Source: a virus. From it: 28,894 bases of DNA. Of the stretch, positions 1-10,100 are shown in pieces. The position numbers and the translations under genes were made by a program. Position 1 is the first letter of the stretch. Every line of letters starts with the position of its first letter. The notes under the pieces were generated by a model. The model was not told the origin of the DNA. It made no database searches and worked only from the letters and a program-made list of their open reading frames with translations. The stretch covers positions 1 to 28,894 of the IMG/VR virus record IMGVR_UViG_3300006920_007197, one strand, 5' to 3'.

Positions 1-762
1 TTACCAGTTCCAAATAAGCAGTTCTTGCTGCTCTGAAGAGCGTTGTGAGCCTCCAACTGTGTATCGTATGTCTAGTGTTTTCATTTGCAACCCAGCGAAC
101 GCGTCGCGCATTTCTGGTATGTCATTAACACTGATAACCATTTTACCTTTTATTAACTTAGCAAGTTCAGCCATTAATTCATATTGCTCTAATCCAAACT
201 CTACACCATAACCTGCGGTATTCCAGTATGGAGGGTCTAAATAGAACAAGGTTTCTGGCTTATCGTATCGTCTTACGCACTCAGCCCAGTCCAACCGCTC
301 GATATAGGTTCTTGCCAAGCGTAGGTGAGCAACGCTGAGATCTTCCTCAATCCTTAACAAGTTCAAACCAGCGGGTCGAGACGCTGAACACCCAAAATTC
401 TGACCTGATACTTTCCCGCCAAACGCCAGCTTTTGAAGATAGTAGAAGCGACTCGCTCGCTGAATATCAGTAAGTGTTTCAGGGTTAGTATTCTTCTGCC
501 ATAAAAACTCTTCACGGCTAATTAAAGCCCATTTAAAGTGCCTTATAAACTCTTCTAAATGGTGTTTAATCACTCGATAAAGATTGACGAGATCGCCATT
601 CATATCGTTGACCACCTCCACCCTCGCCTCGTACTTGCTAAAGAACATTGCAGCGCCGCCGCAGAAGGGTTCAACATAAGTATGGTGCTCAGGGAATATC
701 GGTAAAATCTGCTTAACTAATCTACGCTTACCGCCCATCCAAGGGATAATAGGTTTTGGCAT
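1..762 (-). CDS. D12-class DNA N6-adenine methyltransferase (Dam-like)
   Basis: A 253-aa protein that should transfer a methyl group from S-adenosylmethionine to adenine N6 in DNA. It shows the D12/alpha-class motifs in order: W8-M-G-G-K-R near the N-terminus, the SAM-binding E31-P-F-C-G-G, N52-D, and catalytic D176-P-P-Y. The length fits the Dam family (about 250-280 aa) and nothing key is missing. The start has a strong AGGAGG five bases upstream. It is the last gene of the late tail operon, after a structured 145-bp gap, which is where Mu keeps mom; a role in protecting phage DNA from host restriction is therefore likely. The target sequence cannot be read from the gene. Confidence 0.92.
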   Translation of the reverse strand: MPKPIIPWMGGKRRLVKQILPIFPEHHTYVEPFCGGAAMFFSKYEARVEVVNDMNGDLVNLYRVIKHHLEEFIRHFKWALISREEFLWQKNTNPETLTDIQRASRFYYLQKLAFGGKVSGQNFGCSASRPAGLNLLRIEEDLSVAHLRLARTYIERLDWAECVRRYDKPETLFYLDPPYWNTAGYGVEFGLEQYELMAELAKLIKGKMVISVNDIPEMRDAFAGLQMKTLDIRYTVGGSQRSSEQQELLIWNW

Positions 763-907
763 GTGAGCCTCCTTTTTTAGGATTTTTTATGCTAGGCTCG
801 GTTCGCCGTGTCGACGCGGTGAGGGAGCCTTGGTTGGCTCACAGGGTGTAATCCTGTGTGTTGACGGTCTAGCAGTGTTGGTAGCATTGCTAGACCGCTC
901 TCTTTTA
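763..907 (-). promoter_or_regulatory. Structured leader/terminator region upstream of the methyltransferase
   Basis: This non-coding gap holds three inverted repeats in a row. The first is a perfect 10-bp stem, 865-874 with 888-897 (CGGTCTAGCA/TGCTAGACCG, 13-nt loop). The second is a 6-bp stem, 840-845 with 853-858 (CACAGG/CCTGTG, 7-nt loop). The third is GAGCC/GGCTC at about 817-840. No T-run follows the 10-bp stem on the minus strand, so a simple Rho-independent terminator for the tail operon is not clear; a T-rich CTCTCTTTTA follows it on the plus strand. It may terminate tail transcripts or control methyltransferase translation, by analogy with the leader of Mu mom. Function is inferred only. 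Confidence 0.45.
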
Positions 908-1129
908 TCAAATCTCTAATTCTACATACGTCAGGTCGGCGGCTTGGCCTTGGATCTGACCATCAACGATATACACTTTTCCGCTGACAACTGAGTCCCC
1001 CAAAACGGTCTGATAACTGCCATCTGCGTGCTGTACTGTTGTGGTGCCATTCGTCACGTTAATCACAGTGGCAACACTGCGCTGGGGGTTGGGGTTTAAG
1101 TTCGCTAAGCGTTGATAGATGTTGCTCAT
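908..1129 (-). CDS. Small tail-tip-associated protein, unknown function
   Basis: A 73-aa protein, predicted beta-rich, with no membrane segment or signal peptide. Its start overlaps the stop of the upstream tail-tip gene by four bases, so the two are probably translationally coupled. It is the last structural-operon gene before the methyltransferase. No family was recognised. A phrase like T-T-V-Q-H-A-D-G-S with valine-rich strands resembles a small OB- or SH3-like beta-barrel accessory of phage tail tips, but that is a guess. It could be a tip chaperone or a minor structural protein. Confidence 0.7.
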   Translation of the reverse strand: MSNIYQRLANLNPNPQRSVATVINVTNGTTTVQHADGSYQTVLGDSVVSGKVYIVDGQIQGQAADLTYVELEI

Positions 1130-2979
1130 GCTGCCACCTCATTACGCAATAGCGTCACGGTCTGATTCACTGTAACCATCCCCGTTGACTCATTAACGCT
1201 GCCGCTTATGCTGAAGCTTTCACACACTGACTTAAACACCTCGGCACCTTTGCGAACCCCAATTAACATGCCTGGTCGCATGGGTGGCAAATCCGCCATG
1301 ACCTTAGCGCGAATGCTGTTTTGCACCTTATTACCTGCGTTGGCTAACTCGGCCGTTGCACGCATTCTCGCGGCTTGATTATCAGTGATTAATTTATCCA
1401 CTATATCAGCAGCAAAGTTGTCACCAGCGGTCCCGAAGCGTTTCACTTTCGCCGCCACGCCTTGCTGTTCACCACGCACAAACACCGCATTAGCATCGGG
1501 ACGAATGTCGATACGCTCGTTAAATTCGAGGATCACTCCATCGTGCAAAATCACATCGGGAATTGCGCTTGCGGTATTCCAAGGCACGACTGGCCACTGA
1601 GGGATCACCGTTATAGTCTGAGTTTCATCGTTCACATCGAGCATGGCCCCAATGCTGTTTGCCATCATATTAATGGCTTCTGCGGGAGTTTTTGCGGCAT
1701 AGCTAAAGGCGTTTGCAGGCACGGGGTAATCAGTGATCTGGCTGGCAACAGTCCACCCAGTATTGGCCACGATATCGGCCATCAAACCAATAAAGCTGCG
1801 GGCTACTACGTTCACATAATTGGTGGCCTTTCGGTTCGGGCTGGCGAGTGTGGCTAAGCGGCCTCGACCTGTCGCGCTATAACTGGTTTTGCCGAAGGCT
1901 TTGGACTCGCTAGGAGACTCACAAAGCAGGTAAAAGTCATAGCCGTTAATGCTTATTTTCAGTAGTTCATTAGCGGCACGCTCGGCATCAATACGGGATG
2001 AAAACGCTATGCTTCCGCTACTGGCCCATTGCGAGCGGGACTGGGAAATGGATACTGATTTGAGCACCACAGCAACGCCGTCACTCACACGAACACAACT
2101 GATTTGAGGCTGCATGAGGTAACTCCTTCTGATTTGCGGTTCGATGGGGATCTTAAAATCAATGGTAGGCAACGGTGGGTTGGCATCAATGAGGCCGCCG
2201 CCATCGTCCCAGTAGCATACGTTCGGTGAGGCAGTAAATCTAAGCCGTGTTGGGCTAGTTGAGTTGATCCAAGGTTCGCTAAAGCGCAGCGTGACCTTAC
2301 CCACTGGCGGTACGTATTTACTGGAACATACCCAACGCGCAGCATGGGGAGCCCATGCCACAACCTTGTTATCACCTTGGCTTTGAATGTCGGTATAACT
2401 AAGTGCTATCTCAGTCGCTAGTTGTTCGCCGACATGCAATTTAATGGTAATTTGCTGGCTCTTGGCAGCGGCTTGTGACCACTGCATTTCAAGCATTATC
2501 TGCTGTAGCTCTGGCACTATCCAATTGCTTTCAGCTTGATGGCCATGGGACTGAGGTACCAACCAATTCATATCAAGTTGAAAAGGTACCAACGTATTCC
2601 ACTGCCACTCAATGGCGAACGCTTCCCCAGCTAATGGTGGCGAGGCATTCCATAACATGCTGATTTGCTGCTTTAGAAGAATGCTTTCCCATGCAAAAAG
2701 TACATGAGTGTCGTGTGATTGACTACGTGTAATGAGGCTAATTTTCTGCTTAATACTTTGGCCTTGATCAAAAACTATTCCGCAAGCTATACCGATACTG
2801 CCAGCCTTAATTGGTATTTCTGGTATTTCAGGATCGGTTTCATCACCAAAGCGTAAGGTAATAGGTGACTTACTGTTATTCCAATTTTCATCAAACCTTA
2901 GAACTATGCCAGCCAAATCATCAATAAATCTCAGCTTAATGGGTGAAACTCTGGCATACCAAAGTTTGTCAAATTCCAT
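1126..2979 (-). CDS. Tail-tip/hub-like protein
   Basis: A 617-aa protein in the tail-tip module. The C-terminal half (about residues 290-617) looks like a phage tail hub or gpD-like beta domain: a 'VSISQSRSQW' strand region, a central 'GRGRLATLASP' stretch, a helix 'TPAEAINMMANSIGAML', and a final region resembling the end of baseplate hub proteins. The N-terminal half is a low-similarity beta-rich region carrying a repeated W-x-N-S-x-S-P-x-x-L-R-F motif (about residues 33-43 and 237-247). It begins one base after the preceding stop and overlaps the next gene by four bases. It probably forms part of the adsorption apparatus. The exact Mu/B3 counterpart is not certain. Confidence 0.75.
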   Translation of the reverse strand: MEFDKLWYARVSPIKLRFIDDLAGIVLRFDENWNNSKSPITLRFGDETDPEIPEIPIKAGSIGIACGIVFDQGQSIKQKISLITRSQSHDTHVLFAWESILLKQQISMLWNASPPLAGEAFAIEWQWNTLVPFQLDMNWLVPQSHGHQAESNWIVPELQQIMLEMQWSQAAAKSQQITIKLHVGEQLATEIALSYTDIQSQGDNKVVAWAPHAARWVCSSKYVPPVGKVTLRFSEPWINSTSPTRLRFTASPNVCYWDDGGGLIDANPPLPTIDFKIPIEPQIRRSYLMQPQISCVRVSDGVAVVLKSVSISQSRSQWASSGSIAFSSRIDAERAANELLKISINGYDFYLLCESPSESKAFGKTSYSATGRGRLATLASPNRKATNYVNVVARSFIGLMADIVANTGWTVASQITDYPVPANAFSYAAKTPAEAINMMANSIGAMLDVNDETQTITVIPQWPVVPWNTASAIPDVILHDGVILEFNERIDIRPDANAVFVRGEQQGVAAKVKRFGTAGDNFAADIVDKLITDNQAARMRATAELANAGNKVQNSIRAKVMADLPPMRPGMLIGVRKGAEVFKSVCESFSISGSVNESTGMVTVNQTVTLLRNEVAA

Positions 2980-2980
2980 A

Positions 2981-3283
2981 CTATTGACTCATGTTAACAG
3001 TATTGGCATCCACTATTTCAGCCATCACACCATCTACAAACTTACAGTCATATACCAGAGAATCATCAAGTATACCGACCAATAGCCTATTAGATGTGGT
3101 GTACGAAATAGCCACTAATAATTTAACAACACTCGTTGATGATCGTATTGTGTTGTTAATAACCTCACCAGTGTTTCGGTCGATGATCATGAGACGTTCA
3201 GCATTGATATCCATGTCTACCGTAACCAGCCCTAACGGGCGTGGTACAAGAGGGGCAGCTTTGATAAATAAAATTGTATTCAT
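2981..3283 (-). CDS. Small tail-tip protein, unknown function
   Basis: About 100 aa, probably beta-rich. The ATG at 3283 is preferred over an upstream in-frame ATG because it forms a TGATG overlap with the stop of the preceding gene. The N-terminus (M-N-T-I-L-F-I-K-A-A-P-L-V-P) is hydrophobic but not a convincing signal peptide. No family was recognised. It lies between two tail-tip genes and is noticeably more AT-rich than the capsid genes, as variable host-contact genes often are. An accessory part of the tail tip is the simplest reading. Confidence 0.7.
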   Translation of the reverse strand: MNTILFIKAAPLVPRPLGLVTVDMDINAERLMIIDRNTGEVINNTIRSSTSVVKLLVAISYTTSNRLLVGILDDSLVYDCKFVDGVMAEIVDANTVNMSQ

Positions 3284-4233
3284 CAGTACCATTCCTCAAT
3301 ATTTACCCACATCATATTAAAATACCCTCTCAATAATTGATATTTAGCACCGTTAAAAACCCTCTCCGTCGGCCATGTAGCATTGCCATAACCGGGCATA
3401 TTTAATGCAAATAGACCGGGCAATACACCACGAAAATAAGGATTTTTACTGCTGTAAACACAGCTCAGACCATCTATATCTGTATACGATGTGCCGCTCA
3501 TTCTCAAAATTGCAGGTAGTAATACAGGGTTAACTGCTTGTGACTCAAGTGTATAGTTTGAATTTGGTGACTGGACTGCTATTGTTGCAGTGTCAATATT
3601 GTATTGATTTGCTTTTGAATTACCATCTACACCATACATCCTGCCAGATGGAGAGTTGCCACCATACGCCAAAGCATGACTGTAATTAGGGGATGTTGTA
3701 TCTGTTGAAAATGAACCTGCACAAATAGTGAACCTGGTTACATCATTTGCATAATTACTATCAATATCACCTACAAAATATTGAATCTCATACTCCGATG
3801 AGCTTAAATAATTAGTCGTTTTAAGCTCATACCTAGGGATGATGTACGCTCCTGCTGACGTACCTATTATCACCCACTGGCTATGATATAAGGAACTATA
3901 GTGAGTAAATTGATAGCTAGGGTGTGTAAAATTGTCCAATGCTGACATAGAAGATGCTGCTCGTAAATACAGCACTCCACCACCAGTGTTAACACCACCT
4001 GGCGACCAGTATTGTACAAAACCACCACTCCCCTCTATAGTAGAATTGCGAAATGCAATCTTGTTCGTTCCTGCATCTTCAAATGCAACAGACCAGCCTA
4101 AACCAGCCTTTGCACCGTAACCTGTAACTAAACAGGCTTTTAATACTGCGATGATTTCACTCGGGGTTGGGTTTGAACTTAACTGCGGTGCTCCCGCATC
4201 ATCCCAACGATAAACAGTAACTGGTAAGCCCAT
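3283..4233 (-). CDS. Tail-tip protein, possible receptor-contact component
   Basis: A 316-aa protein. The ATG at 4233 is chosen because an AGGAG lies seven bases before it; an in-frame ATG at 4314 would overlap the preceding gene by 70 bases. The first about 65 residues (VYRWDDAGAPQL..., then VLKACLVTGYGAKAGLGW) match an N-terminal pattern I know from tail proteins of siphophages of marine gammaproteobacteria. The remainder is rich in Ser, Tyr, Gly and Asn, is AT-rich in DNA, and looks like a variable exposed domain. It sits between a large tail protein and small tip proteins. A role in adsorption is inferred. Confidence 0.75.
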   Translation of the reverse strand: MGLPVTVYRWDDAGAPQLSSNPTPSEIIAVLKACLVTGYGAKAGLGWSVAFEDAGTNKIAFRNSTIEGSGGFVQYWSPGGVNTGGGVLYLRAASSMSALDNFTHPSYQFTHYSSLYHSQWVIIGTSAGAYIIPRYELKTTNYLSSSEYEIQYFVGDIDSNYANDVTRFTICAGSFSTDTTSPNYSHALAYGGNSPSGRMYGVDGNSKANQYNIDTATIAVQSPNSNYTLESQAVNPVLLPAILRMSGTSYTDIDGLSCVYSSKNPYFRGVLPGLFALNMPGYGNATWPTERVFNGAKYQLLRGYFNMMWVNIEEWY

Positions 4234-4243
4234 TGCAATGCTC

Positions 4244-6718
4244 CTATGACTCGTTGCCGAAAAATGACAATACGGCTTTATCTGTAGTGATTTGACTGTG
4301 ACCGACCTGCACATTACGCAGCAGCATTATCGGATTTGAAGCGGCGAACGTGGCGAACCGAATCGCCTCACCCGTTTGCCAACCTCCACCCCATGCACCT
4401 GAACGGATAATGAAATAAGGGGCATTAGTCAGTGGGTTAATGGGGGCAAAATCATTCAACGTATCGCCTATGGCAATTTGCCCAAGACGGCGGCCAACAC
4501 AGCGAAATGATGTAGGCGAAAACATAATCAATACCCAATCTTCATTCACTGCAGTGGTGTTTTTGACTTCAAACGGATAGTCAACCGCATTCACGTTGCC
4601 CGTTGCTGGGTCGCCATCGAGGTCCCAATTATTGGCCCATGCAGTCATATCCCGTACTCTGCCAACACGCGCCTGCAGGTCGCCAAGGATTTGCACACTG
4701 GCTAATGTGGTACCTGCTGGATATTCACGGGCTAAGGGCTTGGCCAACACAAGGCTATTGCCTGAAAACGATGAAACTAAACCGAGTTCCATAATGGTAT
4801 CGCTCAGCACAAACGGCGTGGCAAATCCGGTAAAATCACTGTTAATCGTGACCGTTCCTGCCACCTTATTTACCGTAAAATGGTCATTATTAGCGGTCCA
4901 TAGGCTGGCGCCATTGGCATCGGTGATATCCACAAACTGGGCATTTTCACGAATTGTAAACACAGTGCCGACAGAGCCTGTAACTTGCTGCACTTGGGTA
5001 TGAGAAAGCGCGACAGTGCCCCAGCGTCTGAACATATCGACAATGCCGTCATTGGGGATACGCAGTGGGTTTAGCCCGTAAATCTCGGCGGGGGGTAGCT
5101 GGCGCAATTGGTCGGTAATGTCATAGCGCAACGTGGTCAAATCTACCGGATTGGTAAATAACAGTTCAACCAAACCATCTACGATAGTGCCGCTAATGCC
5201 ACTGCCCGTTATCACGCCTTGGTTGTCAGATGAGGCGCTGATAATGGCGTGGTCGGATATCCGTTCAACCTGCACGTAAAAGCTCTCTAACAATGGATTA
5301 GCCACACTCAAGGCAAATTTAGCCGTAGTATCGCCTGCAGCCGCTGCAGTGGTTGATTCAACTAAACCTGAATAGGTCAGTGTAAAATCACCACGGCTTA
5401 CCGTTTGCTTGGTAACAACACCCGTAAAATAATCAATGGTCGCCAGCAACTCAGTGGTGTCATACAACTTACCGATACCACTATTCACATTTTCGAACAC
5501 ATCCTGAGGCACATAGTTACTATCGGCAAACACCGCGCGGCCTTTGATACTGCCGACCGTTAACTGCTTATTGGCTGGGAATGCATTAGCACTTGAGTAA
5601 ATGCTGTATTTATACGCAGAAACATAATAGAGCGAGACAGTGGGATTATAGGCAAAGCGCACATCAGGCCGCAGCGTAACGGTCACGTTACCCGTTCCGA
5701 CAGTAATCGACTGAACTAATGAATTACTCCCGCCGAAAACGCCATAAGGATCGGTAGAAACTGCAGTGATAACATCAGTATCTATCAGTAAATCCGCTGT
5801 CGTGAAGGTATAGCTATACGTCCCTTGGGCACTTGGCTGACTAATCACTTTGCGGATCACTTGGCTAACAGTGGCATCGCCGTTATCACTGCCACCCGTG
5901 ATGGTATTGCCTGGCTTTGGCGCTAAGGTGGTGATCGCTGGCAGTAGTGACAATTGAGTCGCGCCCACAGCTAAACTTACCCCGCTGGCGGCTGCAGTAA
6001 GCTTAGTTACCCCGTGGAATTTCAATGGGGATGCAGTGTTAGATAATCGCAAGCGAGTGCATTTATTCTGGCCATTGATTTGCAAACCGGCTTCCGGTGT
6101 TGCAAAGGTGATCGGTGGGTCAAATACTACGGTACCCACAGCGCCATTCACTATGCTGGTGCGCGTGACTTTACAAAAATGGGTTTTGCGTGGCCATGCC
6201 ACGTTTTCAATACCAGGATATTCCACGGTGATGCAGATCACTTGGCCAACCTGCAAATAAGTGGTTTTCCAATAGTCGCGGTCATTAAAGCGATAAGACG
6301 ACTGCAGGTAATCTGAGGAAAACGAGTTTTGGTTTACAAGGAAGCCGGGACCACCTTCACGGATCAATTCCCCTGCAGTGACTGACGACTCAATGATCTC
6401 TTTCATATCCGTCATGCGAGATTCATCATCCAGCGCAGCAGACTCGATCATGAATACGTTTACCAATGGGTCTATGGGTGGCTCACTGATAAACACATGT
6501 GCATCAATCAAAGTGCTGGTGTCTGGCGTATCGAGCGCAGGGTAAGGTTTTACAATGTCGATACTGGATTGGGCATGGTCGATATCGGATATCGCGGGAA
6601 ATAGCTCATTAAGCTGTCCAGACTGCACTACGTTCTTAGTCCGTTGGCCGCCAGCCTCATTACTTGAACCCAGTAACTCGGGTTTGAATACTTTTAAATT
6701 TAAACGGGAAATAGTCAT
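4244..6718 (-). CDS. Large minor tail protein
   Basis: An 824-aa, beta-rich protein with no membrane segment. The ATG has GAGAG four bases upstream. It follows the 121-aa gene downstream of the tape measure and precedes the tip genes, the usual place of the distal tail or hub scaffold protein in B3-like phages. It contains many alternating hydrophobic and Thr/Ser/Asn strands (for example about residues 215-460), suggesting several stacked beta-sandwich domains. The C-terminus (about residues 680-820) resembles a conserved segment of minor tail proteins in Mu-like siphophages. No enzymatic motif was seen. Confidence 0.78.
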   Translation of the reverse strand: MTISRLNLKVFKPELLGSSNEAGGQRTKNVVQSGQLNELFPAISDIDHAQSSIDIVKPYPALDTPDTSTLIDAHVFISEPPIDPLVNVFMIESAALDDESRMTDMKEIIESSVTAGELIREGGPGFLVNQNSFSSDYLQSSYRFNDRDYWKTTYLQVGQVICITVEYPGIENVAWPRKTHFCKVTRTSIVNGAVGTVVFDPPITFATPEAGLQINGQNKCTRLRLSNTASPLKFHGVTKLTAAASGVSLAVGATQLSLLPAITTLAPKPGNTITGGSDNGDATVSQVIRKVISQPSAQGTYSYTFTTADLLIDTDVITAVSTDPYGVFGGSNSLVQSITVGTGNVTVTLRPDVRFAYNPTVSLYYVSAYKYSIYSSANAFPANKQLTVGSIKGRAVFADSNYVPQDVFENVNSGIGKLYDTTELLATIDYFTGVVTKQTVSRGDFTLTYSGLVESTTAAAAGDTTAKFALSVANPLLESFYVQVERISDHAIISASSDNQGVITGSGISGTIVDGLVELLFTNPVDLTTLRYDITDQLRQLPPAEIYGLNPLRIPNDGIVDMFRRWGTVALSHTQVQQVTGSVGTVFTIRENAQFVDITDANGASLWTANNDHFTVNKVAGTVTINSDFTGFATPFVLSDTIMELGLVSSFSGNSLVLAKPLAREYPAGTTLASVQILGDLQARVGRVRDMTAWANNWDLDGDPATGNVNAVDYPFEVKNTTAVNEDWVLIMFSPTSFRCVGRRLGQIAIGDTLNDFAPINPLTNAPYFIIRSGAWGGGWQTGEAIRFATFAASNPIMLLRNVQVGHSQITTDKAVLSFFGNES

Positions 6719-6745
6719 AGCACTCTCACAATAGATAAATGGCCT

Positions 6746-7111
6746 TTAAACGGTGATTAACTTCAAGGTGATTGCCTCGATTTCGTCGGGGTCGGTATCG
6801 CTGTAATTGATCGCTGGCGTGCCGCTAATGGGCTGTTCGCTGTAGTCCCACATCACGGTTAGTACAGTGCCATTGATATCCAGGTTAAAGCTGGTCGCCC
6901 CCTTTGAATTGGCGTGGGCCTCAAGGGCGTTAAACACCGCTAATGCTTCTGCATCGCTGAATAACACCACAGAGCGGCCCGCTTGTTTGGCGGCGACTTC
7001 AACATGCTGCGAGCCATCGAGGGCAAACTCAGTGCTACTCACAAAGGGCGTATAACCAAAGCGGTTAAGCCAAATAAAATGCGGTAATTGAAGCGTGTCT
7101 AAGGTGATCAT
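6746..7111 (-). CDS. Small tail protein following the tape measure
   Basis: A 121-aa protein whose ATG overlaps the tape-measure stop by four bases (ATGA), implying coupled translation. The sequence is beta-strand rich (F-V-S-S-T-E-F-A-L-D-G-S near the N-terminus; F-N-L-D-I-N-G-T-V-L-T-V-M-W-D-Y in the middle). Its position and size match the distal-tail or tip attachment proteins that follow tape-measure genes in long-tailed phages. No specific family can be named with confidence. Confidence 0.75.
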   Translation of the reverse strand: MITLDTLQLPHFIWLNRFGYTPFVSSTEFALDGSQHVEVAAKQAGRSVVLFSDAEALAVFNALEAHANSKGATSFNLDINGTVLTVMWDYSEQPISGTPAINYSDTDPDEIEAITLKLITV

Positions 7112-10100
7112 GAGGTGGCCTTAATCTGTTCTAGTTCGCGCAAAAACAGCTGCTTAAACTCATCCATCAAATCGGCTTTCACTACATTACCCGACGGCAT
7201 TGCCAGCTCTAGCCGATAAATTTGTACGCTGCCGCCTGTGCTCTGATTGCTCACCGATGGCGAAGTGGTTTGGCTTGCACTGCTGCGAGTGGAATTCGTC
7301 GCGGTATTTGCACTGCTTGATGCACGCTCGATCGCCTGTGCGTTACGTTCTGCCGATTCGGCCTCGATTTGTTTTAGTTTGGTGGCGTAGATTTGCTGAC
7401 TGAGTTGCAGGGCTTCTGCCGCACTAGCGATGGACTCTTTATCCTGAGCCGTGCGGGCAGCATCGAGCTGTGCCTTAAGCTCAACCTGTTGCTGTTCATA
7501 ACGGCGCTTCTCAATAGCGGCTTGGTTATTGTTGAGCTGATCCATCTCATCTTTGAGACTGCCTAAGGTCGCGTTGATATCGTCACGCAGGCCGAGAATA
7601 CGATCGCGGGTAGCATCAATGGCCGCTTGCAGTGGCTTAAGTTCTTCGTCACCTAGCTCGCGTATATTCCACTTTGCCTCGCGGCTAATTTGATTGACAC
7701 GATCGAGGCTAATGCTTGAGCTTTCGAGTTCTTCAGTCCATTTACGGGTCAGTAAGGTTTCATTGATGATCTGCTTTTCGCGGATAAAGGCTTGGTTACT
7801 GAGCTGCGCCAGCACACCCCAAAAGCCGGTATTCACCCGCATATTGTTCATGATGCTATTAGTCAGCTGATCGACGCGGGCGTTGAGTTTTTCGGTGCTA
7901 TCTTCGTTAAAGTTGAACTGCTTGTTTAAGTGGGCATAGGCACCTGCGAATAGGTTGACATACTCAGTGGCGCGGCCAGTGGTTTCCTCTAACTGTTCAA
8001 GTTCTTGGCGTTGCTCAATTAAGGTTTTAGTGGTCTTTTTTACCTGTTCGTCAGTCTCTTGCTCACCATCTTCCAAGCCGCCCATTAAGCGTTGCAATAT
8101 TCTGAGCACTTCGACCAGGCGCTCTTTTTGTCGCAGGTATTCTTCCGCCGTTATGCCGCCGTCTTTATAGGCTTGTTCGAGCCTCAACATCTCATCAGAT
8201 ACAGCGGCATACTTACTTTTTATCTGTTCATAGTTAGCTGCTTCGAGCGCTTGAACCTCACTGAGCTGCTTAGTTTGGTCACTCAACTTGCCCTGTAAAC
8301 TAATCAGATCTTGTTGGGCTTTTGCTTTGGCTTTACTCGATACCGTCGAGCTGTTCATCACATCACGGCATTGCTTCAGACGGGCTTCGGTGTCAGCAAC
8401 CGCGCGGCTTAGCTTGACTTGCTCGGGTGACAGTTCCTTCACGCTGTCTGTATAGCCGTATTGCTTCGCAGTCAGCTCGCTCAGTTCCTTGGTTAGTCCA
8501 AGGGTAGCGGCTTGCGCTTTCAAGGTTTCTGGTACCGCTGCGCCCGTCGCTTCGGCGGCCGTTAATGCCGCTTTCGCCCAGGCTAAAAACGCATCCTTTT
8601 GTTGTTCAATCGGTTCACGGTTGTTCTTAATCAGATTAAAGGCCGCTTCGGCTTTTGTATTCACCTGCTCTAGGGCATGGCTACTGGTCAGCCCTAAGTC
8701 CTTATAGGCTTGTTCCAATGCCTCAGTGCCCTTAGCCGTGGCATCAAGATAGGTTTGCTGCTCTTCAAACTTGGCGCGCAGTATCGTGAGTAACTTAACG
8801 TGGCCTTCGTATTGCTCTCCCGCCGCCTTTAACGGCACTAAGGCGGCATCAATTTGGCGAATGAAACCGCCCATACCACCTTTAACGCCATCGAGCGTTT
8901 TAGTTTGTTCGCTTAAGGTAAAGGTCAGGCGCAGCGCTTCTTCAACCGTTAATTTAATCGGCTCAACGACTTCAACAACTGCCTGTTTAACTTCTTCCAT
9001 GGCTTTAGCAGCGTTCTTCCACTTACCAGTGGCGTCGTCATAAATCAGTTTGCCTTCGTCTACCGCCTTGTTGAACTCGGCCATAGTGGTAAAGGCAACG
9101 CCCGTTTGCTCGCTGAGATCCTTAAGTGAATACTCCAACTGTTTGGCGCTTGCGGCCGCAGCGCGTTTAGACTTTGCCAGTGCTTCTTCAGCGATCAATA
9201 ACTCTTGGTATACCCGAGCAACCTCGATCAACTCGCTAATCAGCGCTAAGTACAAACCCGCTTTAGCCGCTGCTGCCAAGGCGGTTTTAAGTTTGCCAGC
9301 AGCTAAGGCCGCGCCCTCACTCGCCGCAGTGGTACCCATGATCGCGCCAGTGTAAAGACGCATCACGCCGATGGCGGCATTGGCTCCGGTGATCACATCA
9401 CTAAAATAGCTACCGACTTTTAACGCGAGAAATGCCTTAGCCACAAAACCAATTTCATCACGGTAGTGGTACAGCATAGCCGCGCCATCTTGCACCGCTG
9501 AGCCTATGCTCACGATCGTGTCGCTGACTTGCTGCGCCCATTCCTTTAAACGGCCATCGGCGGCCATGGCGGCAAACTCAAGATTCAACTCACTGATCTG
9601 GCCCTTAAGCCAATCAAGTGCACCGGACTGAGCCACGAGATCATAGAAGGATGAAAGGTTGTCTTTGAGGTTTGATACTTGGCCACTGAGCAAAGCCATC
9701 TGCGCCGCTGCGCTGCCATTAGCGGCTCGGCCCATTTCATCAATCAAGCCTTGGATCACATCGCGGCCAAGCTTGCCTTGCTCACTGAGTTTTTGCAGTT
9801 CGGTAGTGTTCTTGCCCGTGACCTTAGCCAGCATGTCCCATACGGGCACGCCGCGCTCAATCAACTGCAGGATCTCTTCGCCCTGTAGCTTTTGTTTTGC
9901 CCAGGCTTGGCCGAGTGCCAAGGTGATCCCCTCAACCTCTTGAAAACCGCCACCGAGTTTAAAGGCTTGATCCACAATCGCCTTCATGGTGCCGTTCATA
10001 GGATCAAGGCCAAAGGCTTTGGCCTTCACAAACGCTTGGTTAACTTCGTTCAGTTGCAGCGGCACATCGATGGCGAATTGCTTTACCCAAGCGGTCGCTT

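Noticed and set aside
805-900. tRNA-Tyr-like fold (D-arm-like GAGCC/GGCTC with GG in the loop, then a 5-7-5 stem-loop with GTA in the anticodon position)
   Set aside because: There is no T-arm (no GGTTCRA), no acceptor stem or CCA, and the third stem is a 10-bp hairpin. The resemblance is partial and is better treated as a structured leader.
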